Shown piece after piece: positions 35,366 to 43,602 of a stretch of 64,000 nt of DNA. Under the pieces are notes generated by a model that made no database searches, had not been told where the DNA came from, and worked only from the letters and a program-made list of their open reading frames with translations. The stretch is taken from assembly GCF_903652925.1 (NCBI RefSeq), contig NZ_CAHLAR010000010.1, positions 62,001 through 126,000 on the forward strand, written 5' to 3'. Every line of letters starts with the position of its first letter. The first letter of the stretch is position 1. The position numbers and the translations under genes were made by a program. Source of the stretch: Achromobacter anxifer. Its GTDB lineage: Bacteria > Pseudomonadota > Gammaproteobacteria > Burkholderiales > Burkholderiaceae_B.

Positions 35366-36643
35366 TTACAGCGACGCGAAGACCTTTTCGGCGATGTCCA
35401 GGGTGGACTTGATCACCGCGTCGTCGTGCGTGGCCGAGACGAAGCCCGCTTCGAAGGCGGACGGCGCGAAGTGCACGCCGTGGTCCAGCATGGCATGGAA
35501 GAAGCGATTGAACGCCGCGGTGTCGCAGGCCGAGACTTCGGCGAACGAGGTCGGCACCTTGTCGCTGAAGTAGATGCCGAACATGCCGCCCACCGAGTCG
35601 GCCGAGAATGCCAGGCCGGCGGCGCGGGCGCGTTCCTGCAGGCCCTGCGCCAGCTTGGCGGTCTGGGCCGACAGCTTGTCATAGAAGCTGGGAGCAGCGA
35701 TCAGGCGCATCGTGGCCAGGCCCGCGGCCACGGCCACCGGGTTGCCCGACAGCGTGCCGGCCTGGTAGACGCCGCCCAGCGGAGCAATGTGCTTCATGAT
35801 TTCGGCGCTGCCGCCGAAGGCGCCCACCGGCATGCCGCCGCCGATCACCTTGGCCAGCGTGGTGATGTCGGGCTTGACGCCGGTCAGGCCCTGCACGCCT
35901 TGCGGGCCGACGCGGAAGCCGGTCATCACTTCGTCGAAGATCAGCAGCGCGCCGTGCTGCGTGCAGACCTCGCGCAGGCCTTCCAGGAAGCCCGGCGCCG
36001 GCTTGATCAGGTTCATGTTGCCGGCCACCGGTTCGACGATGATGCAGGCGATGTCGGCGCCGTGCTTGGCGAAGGCTTCGCGCACGGCATCCAGGTTGTT
36101 GTATTCCAGGGTCAGCGTGTGCGAGACGAATTCCGGCGGCACGCCGGCCGAGCTGGGGTTGCCGAAGGTCAGCAGGCCCGAGCCGGCCTTGACCAGCAGG
36201 CTGTCCGAATGGCCGTGGTAGCAGCCTTCGAACTTGACGATCTTGGCGCGGCCGGTGGCGCCGCGGGCCAGGCGGATGGCCGTCATGGTGGCTTCCGTGC
36301 CGGAGCTGACCAGGCGCACCTGCTCCAGCGAGGGCAGGCGCGAGATCAGCACTTCGGCCAGCTCGATTTCCGCTTCGGTGGGGGCGCCGAACGACAGGCC
36401 GTTGACGGCCGCGTCCTGCACCGCGCGCACCACTTCGGGGTGCGAGTGGCCGAGGATGGCGGGGCCCCAGGAGCCCACGTAATCGATGTACTGCTTGTCT
36501 TCCGCGTCCCACACGTAGGGGCCCTGCGCGCGCTTGATGAAGCGCGGCGTGCCGCCCACGGAACGGAAGGCGCGCACGGGCGAATTGACGCCGCCGGGGA
36601 TGCTGCGGCAGGCGCGTTCGAAAAGCTGAGCGTTACTGGACAT
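35366..36643 (-). CDS. hemL: Glutamate-1-semialdehyde 2,1-aminomutase
   Basis: A 425-residue PLP enzyme of the usual length. It converts glutamate-1-semialdehyde to 5-aminolevulinate, the C5 route to haem. Signatures are [45 protein letters not shown] and the PLP lysine in [23 protein letters not shown] 36643 gives the standard [11 protein letters not shown] start. It follows thiE by 5 nt on the same strand, the common thiD-thiE-hemL order of Bordetella-like genomes. Confidence 0.97.
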   Translation of the reverse strand: MSSNAQLFERACRSIPGGVNSPVRAFRSVGGTPRFIKRAQGPYVWDAEDKQYIDYVGSWGPAILGHSHPEVVRAVQDAAVNGLSFGAPTEAEIELAEVLISRLPSLEQVRLVSSGTEATMTAIRLARGATGRAKIVKFEGCYHGHSDSLLVKAGSGLLTFGNPSSAGVPPEFVSHTLTLEYNNLDAVREAFAKHGADIACIIVEPVAGNMNLIKPAPGFLEGLREVCTQHGALLIFDEVMTGFRVGPQGVQGLTGVKPDITTLAKVIGGGMPVGAFGGSAEIMKHIAPLGGVYQAGTLSGNPVAVAAGLATMRLIAAPSFYDKLSAQTAKLAQGLQERARAAGLAFSADSVGGMFGIYFSDKVPTSFAEVSACDTAAFNRFFHAMLDHGVHFAPSAFEAGFVSATHDDAVIKSTLDIAEKVFASL

Positions 36644-36648
36644 GGCGT

Positions 36649-37314
36649 TCAAGGCTTGCGGTTGGGGTTGGCGGAATAGGGCGCGGCGCATGCGGCCGCG
36701 GCGGCGCGGATGCTGGGCGCTCCGAAGAGTCCGGTGATGACGGCGATGGCGTCGGCGCCGGCCTGCGCCACCAGCGGCGCGTTGTCGGGCGTGATGCCGC
36801 CGATGGCCACGACCGCGGGGCGCGGGGCGTCGCAATCGTCGGTCAGGCGGCGGGCTTCGGTCAGGACGGACAGCGGCGCGCGCACCGTGTCCGGCTTGAC
36901 GGACGAGGCGAACATGGCGCCGAAGGCGATGTAGTCCGCGCCGGCGGCCAGCAGTTCCCGCGCGCGGCCCAGGTCGTCGTAGCTGGAGCCGCCCAGGATC
37001 AGGTCGGGGCCGGCCTCGGCGCGGATGCGCGCCAGGCTTTCGTCGTCGCGGCCGACGTGCGCGCCGTCGGCGCCCACGTCCAGCGCCAGGCGCCAGTCGT
37101 CATTGATCAGGAAGACCACGCCCAGTTCGCGGCACAGCGGCGCCAGCGCGCGGGCCTGCGCGGCGCGCACGGCGTCGGGCACGTTCTTGCGGCGCAGTTG
37201 CAGCGAGCGCATGCCGCCTTCGGCAGCCTGGCGCACCCCCTGCAACAGGCGGTCGGTATCGTCCCATTCAGGGGTGACGCCGTACAGGCCGGCGGGAAAA
37301 CGCAGGGCTTTCAT
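36649..37314 (-). CDS. thiE: Thiamine-phosphate synthase
   Basis: A 221-residue TIM-barrel enzyme joining HMP-PP and thiazole phosphate to make thiamine monophosphate. Signatures are [28 protein letters not shown] and [17 protein letters not shown], with the phosphate-binding [14 protein letters not shown] 37314 overlaps the thiD-like stop by 4 nt. One of two ThiE-like domains in the window; the other is fused to MutT. Confidence 0.95.
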   Translation of the reverse strand: MKALRFPAGLYGVTPEWDDTDRLLQGVRQAAEGGMRSLQLRRKNVPDAVRAAQARALAPLCRELGVVFLINDDWRLALDVGADGAHVGRDDESLARIRAEAGPDLILGGSSYDDLGRARELLAAGADYIAFGAMFASSVKPDTVRAPLSVLTEARRLTDDCDAPRPAVVAIGGITPDNAPLVAQAGADAIAVITGLFGAPSIRAAAAACAAPYSANPNRKP

Positions 37315-38120
37315 TGCGGGGGAATCCGGTTGGGAATGCGCCGGCCCATGCCCGGCAGGAAGCTGGCGGCGACCGCGGCGTCGGCGTGGGCCAGGCCCTG
37401 GCGCACGGCCTCGGGCATCTCCAGGCCGCGCGCCAGCATGGCCGTGATGGCGGTGGCGGCCACGCCGCCAGCGTCGCCGTTGCGGTCCGGGGGCGCCTGC
37501 CACGGCAGGGTGGCGGTCTGGCCATTGGGGCCCAGCAGCATGTTGGCGTAGTGGCCGGGCCGCTGCGGGCTGCCCAGGACCAGGACCCACTCCGCGCCCG
37601 CCGCCACCAGGGCGTGCATGGGCGTGGGTGCGTCCCCGATATCGATGTCGCCATCGGCGTGCCACTGCGCCAGGCGCAGGTGCTCGATGACCAGCAGGTC
37701 GGTCTGCGGCAGCACCAGCTCAAGGGTGGCGGCCAGCAGGTCGTCGGCCTCGTCCTCGTCGGCGGCGTCGGCCGGCAACTGGGCGCGCTGGCCCAGGTGC
37801 AGGACCAGCGGCACCTGGCTGTAGTCGGCGGCGACCTGCGCGGCCACGCTGGCCGTTTCCGCGGTGTATAGTCCGCCCACCTTGATGGCCTGCACGGGCA
37901 TGTCTTCGAGCAGGCAGCGCGCCTGGTCGTCCAGCAGGTCGGGTGTAACGGGATGGATTTCTTCGATGCCGGCGGTATCGCGCACGGTCAGCGCGGTCAC
38001 GGCCGCGAGGCCATGGCAGCCCAGGCTGGCGCAGGTCACGGCATCTGCCGGCAAGCCGTCGGCGCCCGAGGGATCGAGCGGACCGAAGACCAAAACGAGG
38101 GGGGGAGTAACGGGGGCCAC
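37311..38120 (-). CDS. thiD: Hydroxymethylpyrimidine kinase-like protein (ThiD family, divergent)
   Basis: A 269-residue ribokinase-superfamily protein. The N-terminus keeps the ThiD pattern (GPLDPSGADGLPADAVT in place of GxDPSGGAGIQAD, then ALTVRDTAGIEEIHPV and AIKVGGLY). Differences are the missing DPVM-x-SG block in the middle and a C-terminal GDAGGVAATAITAML in place of the GTGC-type anion hole with its active cysteine. Position upstream of thiE argues for HMP-P kinase activity, but the key loops are changed, so activity is uncertain. Confidence 0.82.
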   Translation of the reverse strand: MAPVTPPLVLVFGPLDPSGADGLPADAVTCASLGCHGLAAVTALTVRDTAGIEEIHPVTPDLLDDQARCLLEDMPVQAIKVGGLYTAETASVAAQVAADYSQVPLVLHLGQRAQLPADAADEDEADDLLAATLELVLPQTDLLVIEHLRLAQWHADGDIDIGDAPTPMHALVAAGAEWVLVLGSPQRPGHYANMLLGPNGQTATLPWQAPPDRNGDAGGVAATAITAMLARGLEMPEAVRQGLAHADAAVAASFLPGMGRRIPNRIPPQ

Positions 38121-38277
38121 TTGGACAGCGCTAGAGTGGGGGCGCGCCCGGACTCATTTGCGGTGAATCAGGGGAACCCCTATTGGGTTTCGGTAAGATT
38201 GTCCCCATTCTAATGGAAGCCCCCCACCTTTGCCCTGACGCCGGGGCAAGGGCCTGGAATTGATGTAAGAGAGAACT

Positions 38278-38442
38278 ATGCGTACTTGGATGTGTTTGAT
38301 TTGCGGCTGGGTCTACGACGAAGAGGCCGGCCTGCCCGACGAAGGCATTGCACCCGGCACCCGCTGGGAAGACGTGCCCCCCAACTGGGTCTGTCCTGAA
38401 TGCGGCGCCCGCAAAGAGGACTTCGAACTGATGGAAATCTGA
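38278..38442 (+). CDS. rubA: Rubredoxin
   Basis: A 54-residue iron protein. Four cysteines C6, C9, C39 and C42 (MCLICGWVY and WVCPECG) bind one Fe as a one-electron carrier. A GAGAG-type ribosome-binding site precedes ATG 38278. It is divergent from thiD. Rubredoxins donate electrons to oxygenases or to reductive defence enzymes; the partner is not indicated here. Confidence 0.95.
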   Translation: MRTWMCLICGWVYDEEAGLPDEGIAPGTRWEDVPPNWVCPECGARKEDFELMEI

Positions 38443-38594
38443 GGCCCTAGCGCCGACATATTCCGCCAAGGCTCGTAAGATGGGACTACGCCCCATCCTT
38501 CGCAACCGCGGGACGGACTGCCGCCGGGCATGACGCATGCCGGGCACGAGCAGCCTCCCCGCGGTTCTTTCAGATTACCCATGTAGGGGTTGCC

Positions 38595-39182
38595 ATGACG
38601 GAAAAACACCACGAAGACGCCACGGCGCAGCCGGCCAACTTCGCCAACCAGTTCCTGATCGCCATGCCCGGCATGGTCGAAGGCAGCCTGGCGGGTTCGG
38701 TCATCTATGTCTGCGAGCACACCGAACGTGGCGCGCTGGGCCTGGTCATCAACCGGCCCACCGACCTGACGCTGGGCACCCTGTTCGAGCGCATCGACCT
38801 GACGCTCGAAATCGGCCCGGTGAAGGACACCCTGGTCTTCTTTGGCGGTCCGGTGCAGACCGACCGCGGCTTCGTGCTGCACGCGCCCGCCGGCGACTAC
38901 AGCTCCAGCATCAAGCTGGGCGACATGGCGCTGACTACCTCGCGCGACGTGCTGCAGGCCGTGGCCGACGGCAAGGGACCGGCCCGCATGCTGGTCACGC
39001 TGGGATACGCCGGCTGGGGCGCGGGCCAGCTCGAAAGCGAAATGGCGCAGAACGCCTGGCTCAGCGTGGGCGCCGACGACCACATCATTTTCGACGTCCC
39101 CCCCGAGGAACGCTATCCGGCCGCGCTGAAGCTGCTGGGCATCGATCCGGTGATGCTGGCGGGCGATGCCGGCCATGCCTGA
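38595..39182 (+). CDS. yqgE: YqgE/AlgH family protein (DUF179)
   Basis: A 195-residue protein with FLIAMPGMVEGSLAGSVIYV at residues 20-39 and RGALGLVINRPTDL plus FFGGPVQTDRGFVLH, all diagnostic of the family. The molecular role is not known. It overlaps ruvX by 8 nt, a gene pair conserved across many proteobacteria and often followed by pyrB, as here. Confidence 0.93.
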   Translation: MTEKHHEDATAQPANFANQFLIAMPGMVEGSLAGSVIYVCEHTERGALGLVINRPTDLTLGTLFERIDLTLEIGPVKDTLVFFGGPVQTDRGFVLHAPAGDYSSSIKLGDMALTTSRDVLQAVADGKGPARMLVTLGYAGWGAGQLESEMAQNAWLSVGADDHIIFDVPPEERYPAALKLLGIDPVMLAGDAGHA

Positions 39183-39576
39183 AGAGACCCTGCTTGCCTT
39201 CGATTTCGGCGAGAAAAAGATCGGCATCGCCATCGGCAATACGCTGACGCGCCAGGCGCGTCCTCTTGAAATCATCTTCAGCGAAGTCCGCGAGGCGCGC
39301 TTCGGCCGCATCGCGGCGCTCTTGCAGGAGTGGCAGCCCCATCGCGTCGTGGTGGGCCTGGCGCTGGACGCCGAAGGCGGCGAACAGCCTGCCACCGCGC
39401 GCTGCCGCCGTTTCGCCAACCAATTGCACGGCCGCTTCGGCCTGGCCGTCGAACTGGTGGACGAACGCGGCTCCAGCATGGAGGCGCAGCGCCTGCTCGG
39501 CACCCATGCCGCGGACGACGCCATGGCGGCGGCCGTCATCCTGCAACGCTATTTGGACACCCTGCCTGCCGCCTGA
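39175..39576 (+). CDS. ruvX: Putative pre-16S rRNA nuclease (YqgF/RuvX)
   Basis: A 133-residue RNase H-fold nuclease, implicated in maturation of the 5' end of 16S rRNA. LLAFDFGEKKIGIAIGN holds the first catalytic Asp, VVVGLALDAEGGE the second region and VDERGSSMEAQ the third. ATG 39175 gives MPEETLLAFDFG, the usual start; ATG 39166 three codons earlier is possible. Both starts lie inside the end of yqgE. Confidence 0.93.
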   Translation: MPEETLLAFDFGEKKIGIAIGNTLTRQARPLEIIFSEVREARFGRIAALLQEWQPHRVVVGLALDAEGGEQPATARCRRFANQLHGRFGLAVELVDERGSSMEAQRLLGTHAADDAMAAAVILQRYLDTLPAA

Positions 39577-39597
39577 GGCGCGCGGTCCCGCCTCCCC

Positions 39598-40521
39598 ATG
39601 CTCAATCCGCAACTCGATCGCCGCGGTGAACTGATACACCTGCTGACCACCGAAGGGCTGCCCCGGCGCCACGTCGAGCGGCTGCTGGAGGCCGCGCGCG
39701 GTTTTGCGGCGCGCGGTGCAGCGGGGCAGGGCTTGGCGGGGCATGGTTCGTCCGTGTTCCTGTGCTTGCCCGAAGAGGCGGCACGGGACCGCCAGGCCTA
39801 TGCCGCCGCCGCGCAGCGCCTGTCGCTGTCGGCGGTGGAACTGGACGCGCAGGCCGGCGACGCGCTGGCCGCGACGGTGACCAGGCTGGCTCCCGGCCTG
39901 CTGGTGCTGCGCCATGGCGCCAGCGGCGCGGCGCATTGCGCGGCCGCGCATGCGGCGCCGGGCCTGCGCATCCTCAACGCGGGCGACGGCTGCCATGCCG
40001 ATCCCTTGCCCGCACTGGCGCTGGTACAAGCCATGCTGGACGCCCGCCAGGACCTGACCAACCTGGCCGTGACGCTGGTGGGCGACATCCGCCACTCGGG
40101 CGTGGCGCGCTCCGTCATCCATGCCATGACCACGCTGGGGGTGCCTGAAGTCCGCGCCGCCGCGCCGCGCACCCTGTTGCCCGAAAACCTGCCGCAACTC
40201 GGCGTGCGCGCCTGCGCCTCGCTACGCGAAGGCCTGCAGGACGCCGATGTCGTCATCGTCCTGCCCTTGCAGGTGGAAGGTATAAGCGGCGCGTTGCTGC
40301 CTTCGGCCCGCGAATACGCCCATGCCTACGGCCTGACGCCGCAGGCGCTGGCCGCGGCCCGGTCCGACGCATTGCTGTTGCCTGCGGGCGCGTTGACGCC
40401 CGGCATAGAAGTTGACGGCGACGTCGCGGCCAGCCTGGCGCCGATCGAGGCGCGGCTGGAGGACATCGAACTGCATCTGCGCCTGGCGGCCCTGGAATTG
40501 CTGAGCGGAGACGCGCCATGA
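39598..40521 (+). CDS. pyrB: Aspartate carbamoyltransferase-like protein without catalytic motifs
   Basis: A 307-residue intact frame that aligns with PyrB from end to end (MLNPQLDRRGELIHLLTTEG start, VGDIRHSGVARS, TTLGVPEVR, SGALLPSAREY). Every substrate-binding motif is altered: STRTR is AARDR (61-65), the SSTxKGES loop is missing, HPTQ is DPLP (135-138), the Arg of VGDxxHSRVARS is Gly, LRLQ is LPLQ, and HPGP is PAGA. It should not make carbamoyl aspartate. It overlaps the pyrC'-type gene by 4 nt, the pyrBC' arrangement of pseudomonads. A true ATCase must be elsewhere if the strain is prototrophic. Confidence 0.88.
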   Translation: MLNPQLDRRGELIHLLTTEGLPRRHVERLLEAARGFAARGAAGQGLAGHGSSVFLCLPEEAARDRQAYAAAAQRLSLSAVELDAQAGDALAATVTRLAPGLLVLRHGASGAAHCAAAHAAPGLRILNAGDGCHADPLPALALVQAMLDARQDLTNLAVTLVGDIRHSGVARSVIHAMTTLGVPEVRAAAPRTLLPENLPQLGVRACASLREGLQDADVVIVLPLQVEGISGALLPSAREYAHAYGLTPQALAAARSDALLLPAGALTPGIEVDGDVAASLAPIEARLEDIELHLRLAALELLSGDAP

Positions 40522-41807
40522 GGCTGCACATCGCCAATGGCCGGCTGATCGATCCCGCCAACGCTGTGGATGGACGGCACGACCTTTACATCGCCGACGG
40601 CCACGTCGTGGCAGTCGGCCGCGAGCCCGACGGCTTTCACGCGGACCGCCGCCTGGATGCGACGGGGCTGGCGGTATTGCCCGGCCTGATCGATCTGTCG
40701 GCGCGGGTGTCGCAGCCGGGCGCGACGGCGTTCGCGCCCTCCGAGCTGCGCGCGGCCCTGGCCGGTGGCGTGACGCGCCTGGTGCTGCCACCGGACGCCG
40801 AGGCGCCGCTGGACGAGCCGGGCAAGGCCGAGGCGTTGATGCGCCACGCCGAGCCCGGGCAATGCCGGATCCATCCGCTGGGCGCCATGACCGTGGGCCT
40901 GGCCGGCGAAACACTGGCGGAAATCGGCCTGCTGGCCCAGGCGGGCTGCCTGGCCTACACGCAGGGCGAGCAGGGCATCGCCGATACGCGCGTGCTCTGG
41001 GGCGCGATGCGCTACGCCAGCGGCATGGGCCTGGCGCTGTGGCTGCGGCCGCAAGACCCGTGGCTGGCGCGCGGCGCGACGGTCGCCAGCGGCGCCTACG
41101 CCGAGCGCCTGGGCCTCGAAGGGCTGCCGCCGCAGGGGGAAACCCTGGCCCTGCACACCATTTTCGAACTGCAGCGCGCCACCGGCGCGCGCGTGCACCT
41201 GACGCGGCTATCCTCGGCCGCCGGGCTGGCGCTACTGCGCGCAGCAAAGCGCGAAGGCTTGCCGGTCACGGCCGACGTGTCCGCCAACAGCCTGCATCTG
41301 ACGGACGTGGATATCGGCTTCTTCAACACGGATTTCCACCTGAACCCGCCGCTGCGCGGCCAGCGCGACCGCGACGCCATCCAGGCGGCGCTGGCCGACG
41401 GCACGGTCGATGCCCTGTGTTCCGACCACACTCCGGTCGGCGATGCCGCCAAAGCCGCGCCATTCCCGGCCTCCGCGCCTGGCGCGACGGGCCTGGAGCT
41501 GCTGCTGTCCCTGACCTTGAAGTGGGCGCGCGACCACCGCCAGCCGCTGGCCGAGGCGCTGGCGCGCGTCACCAGCGGCCCCGCCGCCGTGCTGGACAAG
41601 ATCGCGCCGCAAGCCGGCCCCGCCGGCCATCTGGGCGCCGGCGTGCCCGCGGATCTGTGCCTGGCGGACCTGGACGCCGAGTGGCTGGTGACGCCCGGCG
41701 CCCTGCAAAGCTGCAGCGGGCATACCCCGTTCGCGGGTATGATGCTGCCCGGCCGTGTACGCGCCACCGTGGTCGGTGGCAGCCTGGCCTGGGAGACTCC
41801 GGTTTGA
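40518..41807 (+). CDS. pyrC: Non-catalytic dihydroorotase homologue (PyrC')
   Basis: A 429-residue amidohydrolase-fold protein. The metal-binding HxH of GLIDxHVHxREPG is replaced (GLIDLSARVSQPG), and the later metal histidines are also not evident, as in Pseudomonas PyrC', which has no dihydroorotase activity but holds PyrB in an active dodecamer. VTADVSANSLHLTD and HLNPPLRGQRDRDA keep the family pattern. ATG 40518 overlaps the pyrB stop. With PyrB also altered here, a scaffolding role for ATCase is doubtful. Confidence 0.9.
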   Translation: MRLHIANGRLIDPANAVDGRHDLYIADGHVVAVGREPDGFHADRRLDATGLAVLPGLIDLSARVSQPGATAFAPSELRAALAGGVTRLVLPPDAEAPLDEPGKAEALMRHAEPGQCRIHPLGAMTVGLAGETLAEIGLLAQAGCLAYTQGEQGIADTRVLWGAMRYASGMGLALWLRPQDPWLARGATVASGAYAERLGLEGLPPQGETLALHTIFELQRATGARVHLTRLSSAAGLALLRAAKREGLPVTADVSANSLHLTDVDIGFFNTDFHLNPPLRGQRDRDAIQAALADGTVDALCSDHTPVGDAAKAAPFPASAPGATGLELLLSLTLKWARDHRQPLAEALARVTSGPAAVLDKIAPQAGPAGHLGAGVPADLCLADLDAEWLVTPGALQSCSGHTPFAGMMLPGRVRATVVGGSLAWETPV

Positions 41808-42544
41808 AGCTGCTGCGCTTTGTCCTTAGGCTGTTCCTCGTGGTGCCCTGGATTCTCATCGGCCTCTTGTGCGTGGGTCTGATCTATCCCTTGATCGGCT
41901 CCAAGGCGCGGGCCTGGCTGAATCGCCGCTGGTCGCGCTGCCTGATGGCATTCTGTGGCCTGCGGGTCGTCCTCAAGGGCGATCCGCGCCTGACCGGTCC
42001 GGTGCTGATGGTGGCCAACCACGTATCCTGGATCGACATCTTCGTGCTGAATTCGGCGCGCGCCACGTCCTTCGTCGCCAAGAGCGAGATCCGCAGCTGG
42101 CCGGTCATCGGCTGGCTGGTGGCCGGCGCGGGCACCTTGTTCATCGAACGCGGCCAGCGCCACGCGGTCCATGCGATGGGCGAGTCGATGCAGGTCCGCT
42201 TCAAGCTGGGCGACGCGGTGGGCCTGTTCCCCGAAGGCACGACCAGCGAAGGTTTCGAGCTGCTGCCTTTCCACGCCAGCCTGTTCGAGCCGGCACGTTC
42301 GGCCGCGGTCGAGATCCAGCCCGTGGCGCTGCGATTCCTGCAGCACGGCGAGCGCAGCGGCTATGCGGCGTTCGTGGGGGAGGAGTCCTTGGTGGCGAAT
42401 CTTTGGCGGGTGCTGGGAGTGACGGGGCTGGCCGTCGAAGTCGTGTTCTTACCGCCATTGGCGGCGCGGCATCCGGATGGGAGCTTGCCTACGCGGCTAG
42501 AGCTGTCTCATCAGGCGCGAGATGCAATCTTGAGCGTTCTCTAG
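41804..42544 (+). CDS. plsC: 1-acyl-sn-glycerol-3-phosphate acyltransferase (PlsC family)
   Basis: A 246-residue membrane-associated acyltransferase with one N-terminal hydrophobic segment (about 5-28). The HX4D motif is NHVSWID and the second block is GLFPEGTTSEG, with FIERG between. It transfers a fatty acyl group to lysophosphatidate to make phosphatidate, or to a similar acceptor. The start is a TTG at 41804 that overlaps the pyrC' stop TGA; GGGAGA lies 8-13 nt upstream and no ATG is available before conserved sequence. Confidence 0.9.
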   Translation: MKLLRFVLRLFLVVPWILIGLLCVGLIYPLIGSKARAWLNRRWSRCLMAFCGLRVVLKGDPRLTGPVLMVANHVSWIDIFVLNSARATSFVAKSEIRSWPVIGWLVAGAGTLFIERGQRHAVHAMGESMQVRFKLGDAVGLFPEGTTSEGFELLPFHASLFEPARSAAVEIQPVALRFLQHGERSGYAAFVGEESLVANLWRVLGVTGLAVEVVFLPPLAARHPDGSLPTRLELSHQARDAILSVL

Positions 42545-42597
42545 CTTTGGCTGTAGTTGCGGCTGTGGCTGTTGCGTTTGCGTTTGCTTCGTAGGTC

Positions 42598-42761
42598 GTC
42601 CGTCGTCGCGGGCGGCGTGGCGGCGAGCGCCCACGATTGCGGTCCGGAGCCTTCGCTCCGGACTCCCCCGTCGTCATCTTCGTCCAGGCCTTCGGCCTTC
42701 CCTTCAGATTCCCTCGGGCGCATCGAGGTTGCTCGCCGCCACGCCGCCCGCGACGACGGAC
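42598..42761 (+). repeat. Variable-stem structured element, copy B
   Basis: A 164-nt unit starting 53 nt after plsC, in sense with it. The arms 42598-42628 and 42731-42761 pair at 31 of 31 positions. The invariant hairpin is at 42642-42663, and the small hairpin AGGCC-TTC-GGCCT is at 42686-42698. Subtype 2 core (CCCACGATTGCGG, then CTCGGGCGCATCGAGGTT). CTTCGTAGGTCG lies just outside the 5' arm, as in copies C and E. First part of a 415-nt half-unit that continues to 43012. Confidence 0.88.
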
Positions 42762-42823
42762 TGCCGCTTTCTTGGTTTGTTGCGCTGCTGGAGCCGTGGT
42801 TTGGGGCGAGTCTTGCGTTGCCC

Positions 42824-42857
42824 GCCGCTCACGGCCGCGCGGGCGGCCGTGAGCGGC
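42824..42857 (+). repeat. GGCCGC hairpin 2 of half-unit B
   Basis: A perfect 15-bp stem (42824-42838 with 42843-42857) with loop GCGG. The inner six pairs GGCCGC/GCGGCC are conserved among all copies while the outer nine (GCCGCTCAC here) differ. It lies exactly 62 nt after element B, the same distance as in half-units C and E. Confidence 0.8.
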
Positions 42858-42949
42858 ATACATCGGGTGGGGCGTCGGGACGGTGCGCGCTTGCGCGAAT
42901 GCGGTGAGCGGTTTGTTGTTGGCTTCGCGAGTAAGTGGGGTGGGGTGGT

Positions 42950-43012
42950 GATGGGTGGCGCGCGGCGAATAGTGGTTTGCGCATGCAGACCCGTTCGCGC
43001 GCGCCACCCATC
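42950..43012 (+). repeat. REP-like hairpin with GGTGGCGCGC arms, half-unit B
   Basis: The arms 42950-42964 and 42998-43012 pair over 15 nt and enclose a 33-nt spacer containing GCGCATGC. It lies 92 nt after hairpin 2. Related hairpins are at 43129-43187 and 56377-56436 in the opposite orientation. Confidence 0.78.
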
Positions 43013-43128
43013 CGGCATCGGAGTTGAAATGATGATTTGGGAATGCTGCGCAGGTGGTGGCGTCTAGTCAGATATCTGGCGCGAATGGGCCGACCAGTCA
43101 ATAATCGTCAGTTCAACCCAAGCGCCGG

Positions 43129-43187
43129 ATGGGTGGCGCGCACCCGGGTCTGCAAGCGCAAGTAGATTTTCATCGCGCGCCACCCAT
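43129..43187 (-). repeat. REP-like hairpin with GGTGGCGCGC arms, half-unit C
   Basis: The arms 43129-43141 and 43175-43187 pair over 13 nt. It is the mirror copy of 42950-43012 and lies 92 nt from hairpin 2 at 43280. The 116 nt between the two REP-like hairpins is the centre of the module and holds no gene I can support. Confidence 0.75.
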
Positions 43188-43279
43188 TACCGCCCACCCC
43201 CAAGGCGCTGGAGACCATTAGCAAACGCCTCCCCGCATCCGCGCCAGCGAACACAATAGCAATCCAAGAAATCACGTAT

Positions 43280-43313
43280 GTCATTTTCGGCCGCCCGCGC
43301 GGCCGAAAATGAC
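43280..43313 (-). repeat. GGCCGC hairpin 2 of half-unit C
   Basis: A perfect 15-bp stem (43280-43294 with 43299-43313); on the + strand the loop reads CCGC, the complement of GCGG in copy B, so this copy is inverted. The outer arms contain TTTT/AAAA next to the GC core, so it also looks like a bidirectional terminator. Confidence 0.78.
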
Positions 43314-43375
43314 GGGCAGCCCAAGACTCGCCCCTGACCACGGCTCCAGCAGCGCACCAAGCCAAGACTCACGCA

Positions 43376-43539
43376 GCACGTCGGCGCAGGCGCGTGGGAG
43401 GCGAGCAACCTCGATGCGCCCAAGGGAATCTGAAGGAACCGCCGCAGGCGGTGACGAAGATGACGATGGGGAAGTCCGGAGCGAAGGCTCCGGACCGCAA
43501 TCGTGGGCGCTCGCCTCCCACGCGCCTGCGCCGACGTGC
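43376..43539 (-). repeat. Variable-stem structured element, copy C
   Basis: A 164-nt unit on the minus strand, beginning 63 nt after the apaH stop and in sense with apaH. The arms 43376-43406 and 43509-43539 pair at 31 of 31 positions although 9 of 31 positions differ from the arm of copy B. The invariant hairpin is at 43474-43495 and the small hairpin ACCGCC-GCA-GGCGGT at 43438-43452. Subtype 2 core. Confidence 0.88.
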
Positions 43540-43602
43540 GACCTACGAAGAACTTGCAGCCAACGAAGACCGCCGGACCCTACGAAGACCCAAGCAGCCC
43601 AG

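Noticed and set aside
42598-43539. Integron attC sites or a CRISPR array
   Set aside because: The conserved part is the centre and the outer arms vary, the reverse of attC; there is no integrase and no regular repeat-spacer series.
42598-43539. Insertion sequence or retron remnant
   Set aside because: No transposase, reverse transcriptase or target-site duplication could be seen; a non-autonomous mobile unit remains possible but is not shown.
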